From Bacteroidales bacterium UBA5621 (GTDB lineage: Bacteria; Bacteroidota; Bacteroidia; Bacteroidales; VadinHA17): a stretch of DNA of 9,902 nt. A program made the translations under genes and the position numbers. Below the pieces are notes generated by a model. The model worked only from the letters and a program-made list of their open reading frames with translations, searched no databases and had not been told where the DNA came from. The stretch covers positions 1 through 9,902 of the forward strand of contig DIKJ01000047.1 of assembly GCA_002424525.1 (NCBI GenBank), given 5' to 3'. Positions 1-7,768 of this stretch are shown here, piece after piece. Numbering within the stretch: the first letter of the stretch is position 1; the number at the start of each line of letters is the position of its first letter.

Positions 1-317
1 ACCCCTGCAGCATCAGTGATATCTTCAAATGTAAGATTGCCCTTGTTCAGATAAAGTTTATTTGGCTTTTGGTTTGAAGTGAAATATAAGTCAATCAGGC
101 CATCATTATTTATATCACCGGCTGCAACTCCGGCGCCGTTATTGAAATAAAGGTATTCGATAATATTGAACTCCTCATTTTCTGTAAGCTGGTTAATAAA
201 GTCGATATTTGTAACAGATGGCGGTAACAATGAAAACAGACTGTTTTTCTCTTCACCCCCGTGTTTACATGAGGCAAAAAACAAAACCATAAGCAAAACC
301 TGAAGATGTTTTTTCAT
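1..317 (-). CDS. FG-GAP/VCBS-repeat lipoprotein, N-terminal fragment (paralogue C)
   Basis: This is the first 105 codons of a third large FG-GAP/VCBS-repeat protein; the rest lies beyond the left edge. The ATG is at 315-317 (complement of CAT), 9 bp after the TGA of paralogue A, so it continues the same operon. The translation begins MKKHLQVLLMVLFFASC, a short lipoprotein signal with lipobox F-A-S-Cys17. The mature end runs C-K-H-G-G-E-E-K and then a linker (LFSLLPPSVTNIDFINQL) closely matching the one in paralogue A. One Asp-rich metal loop of the DxNxDGxxD type starts at D68 (DINNDGLID), followed by the blade motif NKLYLNKGNLTFEDIT. It differs from A and B just before that loop: they read TYTYRNFYNG, whereas this copy reads IIEYLYFNNG. 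The family's second half and ASPIC domain cannot be checked here. It is presumably exported and membrane-anchored; its function is unknown. Confidence 0.9.
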   Translation of the reverse strand, partial: MKKHLQVLLMVLFFASCKHGGEEKNSLFSLLPPSVTNIDFINQLTENEEFNIIEYLYFNNGAGVAAGDINNDGLIDLYFTSNQKPNKLYLNKGNLTFEDITDAAG

Positions 318-326
318 AAGAAATCT

Positions 327-3300
327 TCATCTGCTGCGTTTCCTGAAAATTTGCAGTGGTTCATTATTACGGGCAACTAATAATATTTCCCCACGGGAAG
401 TTGTTACTTCCATAATATCTCTGATCTCTCCGTCAAGATGAAATCCCGTCACTCTTGGAGGGATATATTTAAAACCTCCCTGCCCGTCACCCTCCAGGAA
501 TGCCCCATAGCTGGCATCGTAACGTCCAACCTCCGGTTTGACTTTGTACAGATTACCACCCAGTAATATATCGCATTTCCCGTCTCCATTATAATCACCG
601 GTACAGGCAGCATATACTGTTGAAAACTGAACCTCAACAGGCAACTCTCCTTTTTTAAAATGGCCGGTTCCGTCATTTAAGAAAACCGTGGTTTCAAGGA
701 GGCATACCTCATGATATATGGAATTGTTTAATTGTTCAGGTGAAAAAATATCTGTAACCTGTTGATCTTTATACATTTCATATTTCGGATATTTCCTCGT
801 AAGGGAAGGTATTTGCCTGGTAAGATCGTGTTTCAGGGCAAGAGGATACGATTTTTCTCCGTTATATACGCTGATTATCTGCTCTGCTGTGCCATTCAGA
901 TCAAAATCATTAACATACATTGTTACCGGTTTTTCGGGTGTTGCTTTAAACCTTGAATTCAATCCATGGTTCCCGGCTATAAAATCAATATACCCGTCAC
1001 CATTAAAATCGCCGGATGCAAGGCAATTCCACCAGCCTTTTGTATTGGAATCAATTGCCTCTTTTCTCTCTTTGAATGTGCCGTTTTCATTGATGAAGAT
1101 CTTAACCGGCATCCAGTCACCGACAAGTATTATATCTTTATCTCCGTCTCCGTCAACATTTTCCCACAGCATATCCCTTATCATACCTACATCTTTCAAT
1201 TCAGGGGCAATCCGGGAAGTAACGTCAGTAAAATTACCCTTCCCATCATTCTCAAGTATATAACCACTTGTTGGAACTCCATACAGAAAAGGTTTAAGAC
1301 GTATGCCGACAAATAAATCAATGTCACCGTCATTATCAAAATCTGCCGCTCTGACACAGGAAGTGCTTTCATATTTTCCTGCGGGCAGAATCTGCACCGA
1401 TTTAATAAACTGCCCCTTGCCATTATTTAAATATAACCGGTCAGCTAAAGCCGAAGAACTTTCCGGGAATTCATTTCCTCCGCAGGCCACATATAAATCA
1501 ATGTCGCCATCGCCATCTGCATCAAACATGACACAATCCATTTCCTCTGATATTTTATCCTCTTCAAATATCGAGTTTCCAACCGGGAGAAACGAACCAT
1601 TCTTCTGTTGAATAAACAAAGCACCCGGCTCTCCTTTGGCACCACAGACATATACATCTTCGAGTCCATCTCCATTTACATCACCTTTACACATACGGGG
1701 ACCTTCAGTAGACAGCATGTGGTAAATCAAAGATTCCCGTTCAAAATCATTGAAATCAAGCTCCTTGTGAGTGAAATTGATAACTTTTTCAGCGGTAATA
1801 TCTTTAAACAACGAGTTACCTTTCTTTATTGAACCTGAAATATTCCAGGATATTCTTTCTGCATCTTTCTGGTGAAGAGTTAATATCTGATCTGCCTTTA
1901 CATCTTTCAGAATTGTTACCCGGTTATCGGGCCAGATAACTATAAGTGAATCTACCATCGTTAAAGGACCCAGTCCCAGATTGGGGCGCGGATCGCTGGA
2001 TGACAGATACCCTCTCATAGGCATCTGCTCATGGTATATGATATTTCCATTGTGTTTTGCTGTTACTTTAGCACCAATAGCCATCGTATTACCCGGTTCT
2101 CCCTTCAGAATAACTTTTAGATAGTGATTATCAGGCAGTTGAGTATTGGTTTCGTTACGGTAAATGAACATAGGCATATTTACGTTATTGACAACAAGGT
2201 CCAGATCACCATCATTATCCAGATCACCATATGCAGACCCGTTTGAAAAGCTCGGTTCATCCAGGCCCCAGGGAGTCGCTACGTTCCGGAAAACATAATC
2301 ACCCATATTTTTAAAAGCGTAGTTTGGAATCTTAACCGAAGGGATAGCATCTATAAGAGTTTTATAATCAACTTTGTCTCCTGACACAATAGACATAACC
2401 ATATCGCGGTTTGAGAAGTGTTGAATATAATCCTGATCGGTCAGGTCCTTGTAAATACCGTTTGCGACAAAAATATCTTTTAATCCATCATTGTCGAGAT
2501 CCATTATCAAAGCACCCCATGACCAGTCAGTTGCATTAACCCCGGAAAACCGTCCTATTTCACTGAAAGTCCCGTCAGCGTTGTTTAATTGAAGCATATT
2601 CCGGGTAAACTGGTGGTGGTAATCATTCTCAACATTTGACCAGTAGCTGTCCCAGTTATCAAATGTGGTTTTTGTTTTCAGACGGTCGTTATGTTCGGGT
2701 ACCATATCAGTCGCAAATATTTCCGGAAAGTGATCGTTGTTAATATCTGCCATGTCAGCACCCATTGAGGCAGCGGAAATTGATCTCATCATACCTGCAA
2801 GAGTCTCCCTGAATGTTCCGTCGCGATTATTTAAATAGATATAATCCATCTCAAAAAAATCATTCGAAACATAAATATCCATCCATCCATCCTGGTCAAT
2901 ATCCCCGACAGTTACCCCCAATCCAAAACCTATCACGCTTCCATAGATACCTGCATCATGACTGACATCGGTAAACTTGTTATTATCGTTTCTGAAAAGC
3001 TTATCTCCACCGATTGAGTCCCTGATAAACCGCTGGTTATCTTTCAGGTTAAAACTGCCAATTGCTTTTGAAGAATTATTCAGTAAATACATGTCAAGAT
3101 CGCCATCTTTATCATAGTCAAAGAAGATTGCATGTGTTGAAAAACCGGGATCATCAAGGCCATACTCCTGTGACAGCTCTGTGAAAGTCAGATCGCCATT
3201 ATTGATATATAATTCATTTCTCCGGTCATCGCCTTCCAGGTTTCCTGAGTTGCAGACGTATATGTCCATCCATCCATCACCGTTCACATCGGCAAAGCTT

Positions 3301-3692
3301 ACACCTGTCGGCCATTGTCCCCTTCCTTCGATGCCGGCCCTTTTTGAAATATCTTCAAACCTGAAATCTCCTTTATTCAGATACAGAACGTTACTGCCCA
3401 TATTTGATGTCAGGAAAATATCGATAAGTCCATCATTATTTACATCTCCGAGAGCTACTCCTCCGCCATTATAGAAATTGCGATAAGTATATATATTGAA
3501 TCTGGTCTCGAGTTGTTTGTCGTAATCGAGATGATTAACAAATACCGCATCTGTAACAGATAATGGCATCAGTGTAAACAAACAGTCTCCTGGTTGTTTG
3601 ATTACCTTTCTGCCACAGGCAGATATGCAAAAAAGTGTCAGGAATAAAAAGAATCCTGTTAACGTATTGATCACTTTTCCGGTCTTCCCCAT
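327..3692 (-). CDS. Large FG-GAP/VCBS-repeat lipoprotein with central ASPIC/UnbV domain (paralogue A)
   Basis: A complete 1,121-residue protein, presumably displayed on the outer membrane. The ATG (3690-3692) gives a lipoprotein signal peptide with lipobox I-S-A-Cys26; no other Met precedes the lipobox. Asp-rich calcium-type loops (DxDxDGxxD) of FG-GAP/VCBS beta-propeller repeats start at about residues 83, 135, 192, 264, 398 and 490, with a degenerate one at 316 (DINNDHFPE). An ASPIC/UnbV domain follows at about 535-606 (AIGAKVTA, MPMRGYLSSSDPR, GLGPLTMVDSLIVIWPD). A second loop set starts at 671, 724, 784, 845 (first Asp replaced by Asn), 895 and 1033, with a degenerate one at 929 (DFDLNG). 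This suggests two propellers joined through ASPIC/UnbV. Such proteins in Bacteroidota are usually annotated only as VCBS repeat-containing proteins. The start lies 1 bp after the small lipoprotein gene, suggesting translational coupling. No catalytic motif is recognised; binding or scaffolding is inference. The mature N-terminus (C-G-R-K) lacks the acidic residues typical of surface-export signals. Confidence 0.95.
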   Translation of the reverse strand: MGKTGKVINTLTGFFLFLTLFCISACGRKVIKQPGDCLFTLMPLSVTDAVFVNHLDYDKQLETRFNIYTYRNFYNGGGVALGDVNNDGLIDIFLTSNMGSNVLYLNKGDFRFEDISKRAGIEGRGQWPTGVSFADVNGDGWMDIYVCNSGNLEGDDRRNELYINNGDLTFTELSQEYGLDDPGFSTHAIFFDYDKDGDLDMYLLNNSSKAIGSFNLKDNQRFIRDSIGGDKLFRNDNNKFTDVSHDAGIYGSVIGFGLGVTVGDIDQDGWMDIYVSNDFFEMDYIYLNNRDGTFRETLAGMMRSISAASMGADMADINNDHFPEIFATDMVPEHNDRLKTKTTFDNWDSYWSNVENDYHHQFTRNMLQLNNADGTFSEIGRFSGVNATDWSWGALIMDLDNDGLKDIFVANGIYKDLTDQDYIQHFSNRDMVMSIVSGDKVDYKTLIDAIPSVKIPNYAFKNMGDYVFRNVATPWGLDEPSFSNGSAYGDLDNDGDLDLVVNNVNMPMFIYRNETNTQLPDNHYLKVILKGEPGNTMAIGAKVTAKHNGNIIYHEQMPMRGYLSSSDPRPNLGLGPLTMVDSLIVIWPDNRVTILKDVKADQILTLHQKDAERISWNISGSIKKGNSLFKDITAEKVINFTHKELDFNDFERESLIYHMLSTEGPRMCKGDVNGDGLEDVYVCGAKGEPGALFIQQKNGSFLPVGNSIFEEDKISEEMDCVMFDADGDGDIDLYVACGGNEFPESSSALADRLYLNNGKGQFIKSVQILPAGKYESTSCVRAADFDNDGDIDLFVGIRLKPFLYGVPTSGYILENDGKGNFTDVTSRIAPELKDVGMIRDMLWENVDGDGDKDIILVGDWMPVKIFINENGTFKERKEAIDSNTKGWWNCLASGDFNGDGYIDFIAGNHGLNSRFKATPEKPVTMYVNDFDLNGTAEQIISVYNGEKSYPLALKHDLTRQIPSLTRKYPKYEMYKDQQVTDIFSPEQLNNSIYHEVCLLETTVFLNDGTGHFKKGELPVEVQFSTVYAACTGDYNGDGKCDILLGGNLYKVKPEVGRYDASYGAFLEGDGQGGFKYIPPRVTGFHLDGEIRDIMEVTTSRGEILLVARNNEPLQIFRKRSR

Positions 3693-3693
3693 T

Positions 3694-4323
3694 CTATTTC
3701 AACTCAGAATTATTTAAGAGAGTATCGATATTATTTCGGAAATCAGTATTGAATTCAAGAGAATCCTTATTTATAAGCATATCCGTAAAGACCGCCCATA
3801 CGTACAAATCATCTCTTTTAAAAATCAGAATACGCCGGTTTCCGTTTACCTTTAAATATGCAGTTCCTTTTTTCGGATGTCTCACCTTTATGAAGCCATG
3901 TCCGTAAATCTTCTTATACCAGTTCAACACATCAATCTGAAGGTTCCCGGAAGATAATTCTTTATTCCATGGAGCCCATCCGGCATAGGCAAATCTAACC
4001 GGCATTTCAGATATCTTGTCATCGGTAAATGTCGGATAGAAATCCATTAGAGCAGGATGCTTTAATTCGTTTTTTAATACATATTCGACAGTTGTATTAC
4101 TCGAGCCTTGCTTAATAATTCCCTGACGATTAAGCTTCCAGCAATGCATATAGAAATCCTTTTTTGGCATCCCAAGGTAAATCCCCATAAACAAGGTATC
4201 GTATCTCATTCCACTTGCCAGTTGGTGCTTAAGTCTTCTCTCGTATCTTGATGATGGAGAACACCCTGACACTAACGATAAATAAAGCAGATACGTGAAT
4301 AGCATTAAAACTCTTATTTTCAT
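3694..4323 (-). CDS. Small lipoprotein of unknown family between two FG-GAP paralogues
   Basis: A complete 209-residue protein. The ATG is at 4321-4323, 9 bp after the TGA of paralogue B, and its TAG is separated by a single base from the ATG of paralogue A, so it is embedded in the same operon. Residues 1-20 form a hydrophobic signal peptide with lipobox V-S-G-Cys21, so it should be a lipid-anchored envelope protein. The mature part is basic, without repeats or membrane segments. The most distinctive stretch is about residues 42-83: DTLFMGIYLGMPKKDFY, then HCWKLNRQG and SSNTTVEYVL. A later stretch (about 133-182) has an alternating hydrophobic, strand-like pattern (GTAYLKVNGNRRILIF, then LYVWAVFTDM). 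I do not recognise a named domain and no catalytic signature is evident. Its position suggests an accessory subunit or partner of the large propeller lipoproteins, but that rests on context only. Confidence 0.9.
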   Translation of the reverse strand: MKIRVLMLFTYLLYLSLVSGCSPSSRYERRLKHQLASGMRYDTLFMGIYLGMPKKDFYMHCWKLNRQGIIKQGSSNTTVEYVLKNELKHPALMDFYPTFTDDKISEMPVRFAYAGWAPWNKELSSGNLQIDVLNWYKKIYGHGFIKVRHPKKGTAYLKVNGNRRILIFKRDDLYVWAVFTDMLINKDSLEFNTDFRNNIDTLLNNSELK

Positions 4324-4332
4324 GGTAAAATA

Positions 4333-7300
4333 TCAGTATTTGTAAAACTGCAGATTATCATTATTTCTTGCAACAATGATAACCGGATTTTTATTTATTA
4401 CTATTATCTTCAGATCGCGTATCTCACCTCTGGTAAAAAAGCCCGAGATAAGAGGTGAAACAGGCTGCCATACTCCTTCGTCTGTTCCTTTTAAAAACAG
4501 GCCGTAACTGGCATCATAGATCCCTGTTTCAGGTTTGGCCCGGTAGAGGTTTCCGCCTGTTAATATGTCACATATGCCATCATTATCAAAATCATCCGCA
4601 ACAATCGCATAAACCGGCGAGAATTGTGCTTCAATAGGTAGTGGGGACAAGTTAAATGATTTATCACCAGTATTTATCATTACGCAGCTCTCCATTATTT
4701 TTGCATTTAATATGACGGACCTTTCCAATACCTCTGCCGGGAAAATATTATCAATTGCCTGATCTTTGTAGTCATCATACTTCTTATATTTATTCTTCAG
4801 GGAAGGGATTTGCCTTACAAGATCATCCTTCATTACCATAGGATACGATTTATTCCCTTTGTAACCACAGATTATTTGTTCGATACTCCCGTTCAGGTCA
4901 AAATCATTAACGTACATAGTTAAAGGCTTTTTGTCAGATGCTTTGAAGAAAGAGTTCAAACCGTGATTGCCCAAAATAAAATCGACAATCCCGTCGCCAT
5001 TCAGATCCGTGGCAACAATAGCATTCCACCAACCTTCGGTATTCAATAAGCCGAACTGTTCAGATTCGTCTTTGAATGTTCCTCGCTCATTAATAAATAT
5101 CTTTATCGGCATCCAGTCGCCAACGATAACCATGTCAGGATCTCCATCATTGTCTATATCGGCCCACTTCATATCTGTAATCATGCCTATATTTATCAGT
5201 CCGGGTGCCCTCGTGACAGTAACATCTGAGAAATTTCCCCGGCCATCATTTTCCAGCAAATATCCATTAACCGGTAAGCCATATTCAAACGGGCGCAGGC
5301 GGATACCAACAAACAGATCCAGATCACCATCATTGTCAAAATCTGCGGCCTCAACGCAGGCACTGCTTTCAAACTTCGACGCAGGGAGCATTTGTGGTGA
5401 TTTCGAAAACTTTCCTTTTCCGTCATTAATATAAAGTCTGTCGAGCAACGCTGACGAACTTGAAGGAAATTCATTTCCTCCACTGGCTACGTATAGATCC
5501 AGATCTCCGTCACCATCAGCATCGAAAAACAAACAATCTGTATCTTCTGATTTTCTGTCAGTTTCAAATAATTGCAAATTTGTTTTATTGAAATAACCCT
5601 GTGGATACTGTACAAACAGGGCACCAGGGTAATCTTTCGAACCACAGATGTATATATCTTCAAGTCCGTCACCATTCACATCTCCCACCGCAATATGCGG
5701 CCCCTCATTTGATAACATCCTGAATAAAAGCCTGTCTCTCTCAAAATCCACAAAATCATTTTCCCGGTGTGTAAAATCAAGACCTGCAACTTTATTAATA
5801 TTCTTAAAGATTTGTGGATGCTGTTGTTCAGTAATAACTGGATGCCTGTTTTCTGAATCTTTTTGATCCAGAATTATAAATTGATTAACAGCTACATCCC
5901 GCAAAAAAGTGATTTTGCCATCAGGCCAGTTTACCATCATGGAATCGATTAAACTTACTGATCCAAGCCCGAAATGAAGGCGGTAATCGACAGAAGATTT
6001 AAAACCGCGCATAGGCATAAGTTCCTGGTAATTTATTCTTCCTTGACAGTAAAGTGTGACATTGGCGCCAATTGCTCCTGTATTTTGCCCTGTGCCCTTA
6101 AGGATCACTGTAATATAGTTGGCATCGGGTCTGGCTTGTGACTCATTTCTGAAAACAAAAGGAGGCATATTTACATTATTAATAACCAGGTCAAGGTCTC
6201 CGTCATTGTCAAGATCGCCATAGGCAGCTCCGCTGGAAAAGGAAGGTGTATTCAAACCCCATTCATCTGAAAGGTTGGTAAAAGTCAGATCGCCATTGTT
6301 ATTAAAAGCATAATTGGAAATCCTCACTGACGGTATAATATCAATGAGACTCAGAATCGCTGCCTCCTCACTTTTAATCAGCGACCGCATAATGGCCGGA
6401 TCTGAATAAATATCCAGGAAGTCACGGTCCAGAAGATCCTTATAGATGCCGTTGGCAACAAAAATATCTTTCCATCCGTCATTGTTAAGGTCCATAATCA
6501 ATGCTCCCCAGCTCCAGTCGGTTGTACTGGCACCACTCAATCTTCCTATTTCACTGAAGGAACCGTTTCTGTTATTTAACTGAAGAACATTCCTGGCAAA
6601 CTGGTGATAATAACCGTTAAGGACTTTCATCTGGTATGTGTCCCAGTTCTCAAACAGTACCTTTGTCTTAAGGCGTTCATTGTCTTCAGCTGTCATCTCA
6701 GTTGTAAAGATCTCCGGCCAGGCGTCATTATTTATATCAGCCATATCAGCGCCCATTGCTCCAAGGCTTATTTCCCGCATCTGCGATTCGAGCGATTCGG
6801 TGAAAGTGCCGTCTCTGTTATTAATATAAAGGTAATCACGCTCAAAAAAATCATTCGATACGTAAATATCAAGCCATCCGTCACGATCAATGTCCCCTGC
6901 GGAAACGCCAAGGCCAAATCCAATTTTGCTGGAATAGATCCCGGCTTCTTTTGTCACCTCAACGAAATGCCCTTCATCATTCCTGAAGAGTTTATTTCCG
7001 CCAAGGGAGTCAGGTATCTCCCGCTGCCCCTGTTTCATATCAAATTCTGCGACAGACTGGAAGGAATTGTTAAGCAAATAACAATCAAGATCTCCGTCCC
7101 TGTCATAATCAAAGAAGGATGCATGGTTTGATAACCCCAGAACTGCAAGCCCATATTCTTCAGCTTTCTCCGAAAAGGTCAGATCTCCGTTATTGATAAA
7201 CAGTTCGTTAAAGCGATGCTTACCCTGAGGATCACCTGATTTGCAGACATAAATATCAAGCCATCCGTCGCCATTGATATCTGCAATACTTACTCCGGTT

Positions 7301-7665
7301 GACCATGATCCCAAACAACCCACTCCTGCTTTTTCGGTTATATCCTCAAAAATAAAATTGCCTTTGTTTAAATAAAGTTTGTTTCCTATCTGGTTTGCAC
7401 AAAAATAAATATCGGGAAGGCCATCATTGTTAAAATCACCGATGCCAACTCCTGCACCGTTATAAAAGTTCCTGTAAGTATATGTATTGTATTCCTCGGT
7501 ATATTCTACCTTGTTTATGAAACCGATATCAGTATGTTGTTCGTTGAGAAGAGTAAATAACTGTTTTTGTACAAAACGAGACTGTTCATTTTTGCACGAG
7601 CAAAAAAGGAGGGGTATTAAAATAATCAATCCCGAAAAGAAACTATTAATGATGTAATAACCCAT
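4333..7665 (-). CDS. Large FG-GAP/VCBS-repeat lipoprotein with central ASPIC/UnbV domain (paralogue B)
   Basis: A complete 1,110-residue paralogue of A, first gene after the terminator-like hairpin. I chose the ATG at 7663-7665. The frame stays open upstream and a TTG at 7675-7677 would add four residues, but the ATG already gives a complete signal peptide with lipobox F-C-S-Cys24. Asp-rich metal loops start at about 77, 129, 186, 258, 392 and 484, with a degenerate one at 310 (DINNDAWPE). An ASPIC/UnbV domain lies at about 530-598 (AIGANVTL, MPMRGFKSSVDYRLHFGLG, MMVNWPDGK). The second set starts at 662, 715, 775, 836, 887 and 1025, with a degenerate one at 921 (DFDLNG). Loop spacing matches A residue for residue in the first half and almost so in the second, so the two arose by duplication and have kept the same fold. 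The mature end is C-K-N-E-Q-S-R. It is likely membrane-anchored in the envelope; ligand and function are unknown. The gene ends 9 bp before the small lipoprotein gene. Confidence 0.95.
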   Translation of the reverse strand: MGYYIINSFFSGLIILIPLLFCSCKNEQSRFVQKQLFTLLNEQHTDIGFINKVEYTEEYNTYTYRNFYNGAGVGIGDFNNDGLPDIYFCANQIGNKLYLNKGNFIFEDITEKAGVGCLGSWSTGVSIADINGDGWLDIYVCKSGDPQGKHRFNELFINNGDLTFSEKAEEYGLAVLGLSNHASFFDYDRDGDLDCYLLNNSFQSVAEFDMKQGQREIPDSLGGNKLFRNDEGHFVEVTKEAGIYSSKIGFGLGVSAGDIDRDGWLDIYVSNDFFERDYLYINNRDGTFTESLESQMREISLGAMGADMADINNDAWPEIFTTEMTAEDNERLKTKVLFENWDTYQMKVLNGYYHQFARNVLQLNNRNGSFSEIGRLSGASTTDWSWGALIMDLNNDGWKDIFVANGIYKDLLDRDFLDIYSDPAIMRSLIKSEEAAILSLIDIIPSVRISNYAFNNNGDLTFTNLSDEWGLNTPSFSSGAAYGDLDNDGDLDLVINNVNMPPFVFRNESQARPDANYITVILKGTGQNTGAIGANVTLYCQGRINYQELMPMRGFKSSVDYRLHFGLGSVSLIDSMMVNWPDGKITFLRDVAVNQFIILDQKDSENRHPVITEQQHPQIFKNINKVAGLDFTHRENDFVDFERDRLLFRMLSNEGPHIAVGDVNGDGLEDIYICGSKDYPGALFVQYPQGYFNKTNLQLFETDRKSEDTDCLFFDADGDGDLDLYVASGGNEFPSSSSALLDRLYINDGKGKFSKSPQMLPASKFESSACVEAADFDNDGDLDLFVGIRLRPFEYGLPVNGYLLENDGRGNFSDVTVTRAPGLINIGMITDMKWADIDNDGDPDMVIVGDWMPIKIFINERGTFKDESEQFGLLNTEGWWNAIVATDLNGDGIVDFILGNHGLNSFFKASDKKPLTMYVNDFDLNGSIEQIICGYKGNKSYPMVMKDDLVRQIPSLKNKYKKYDDYKDQAIDNIFPAEVLERSVILNAKIMESCVMINTGDKSFNLSPLPIEAQFSPVYAIVADDFDNDGICDILTGGNLYRAKPETGIYDASYGLFLKGTDEGVWQPVSPLISGFFTRGEIRDLKIIVINKNPVIIVARNNDNLQFYKY

Positions 7666-7703
7666 ACTAAGAGACAATCTTTCTATGATCCGAATTTTGC
7701 AAA

Positions 7704-7746
7704 TGAAAAAGAGAGCAGGTAAATATAATAATAACCTGCTCTCTTT
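7704..7746 (-). terminator. Rho-independent terminator/attenuator-like hairpin after susD
   Basis: Read on the minus strand, AAAGAGAGCAGGT (7734-7746) pairs perfectly with ACCTGCTCTCTTT (7708-7720) around a 13-nt AT-only loop (7721-7733). A run of five T at 7706-7710 closes the stem and extends 2 nt beyond it, followed by CATTT. The hairpin begins 22 nt after the susD stop and ends about 40 nt before the start of paralogue B. The T-run lies on the minus-strand side, so it acts on transcripts coming from susCD. The short T-run and long loop make partial read-through plausible. Confidence 0.75.
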
Positions 7747-7768
7747 ATAGGATTTACAGATAATAGTT

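Noticed and set aside
327..3692. Possible calcium-dependent toxin, adhesin or integrin-like function for the FG-GAP proteins.
   Set aside because: Only the propeller fold, metal loops and ASPIC/UnbV are visible. There are no toxin, adhesin, protease or secretion-tail domains, so a specific function would be invented.
4967..5434. Long plus-strand open frame (155 codons) opposite paralogue B; similar ones at 889-1263, 3181-3474 and 6604-7131.
   Set aside because: They are antisense shadows of the Asp/Asn/Gly-rich repeat coding sequence: Ser/Pro/Ile-rich translations, no plausible domain, and they lie wholly inside well-supported minus-strand genes.
1196..5675. Minus-strand out-of-frame open stretches of 62-95 codons (for example 1196-1423, 1445-1675, 5196-5483, 5487-5675).
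   Set aside because: They lie inside paralogues A and B in another frame, and the real frames are intact through them, so they are neither frameshifts nor separate genes.
327..7665. Recurring short DNA words such as ccatcattatt and tcaccatc, at first glance like a dispersed repeat or CRISPR-like array.
   Set aside because: They are the reverse complement of codons for the DxNxDG metal loops, at irregular 100-300 bp intervals set by protein repeats. There are no constant repeats with unique spacers.
7666..7677. TTG start at 7675-7677 for paralogue B (adds four residues).
   Set aside because: The ATG at 7663-7665 gives a normal lipoprotein signal with Cys24; nothing favours the rarer start.
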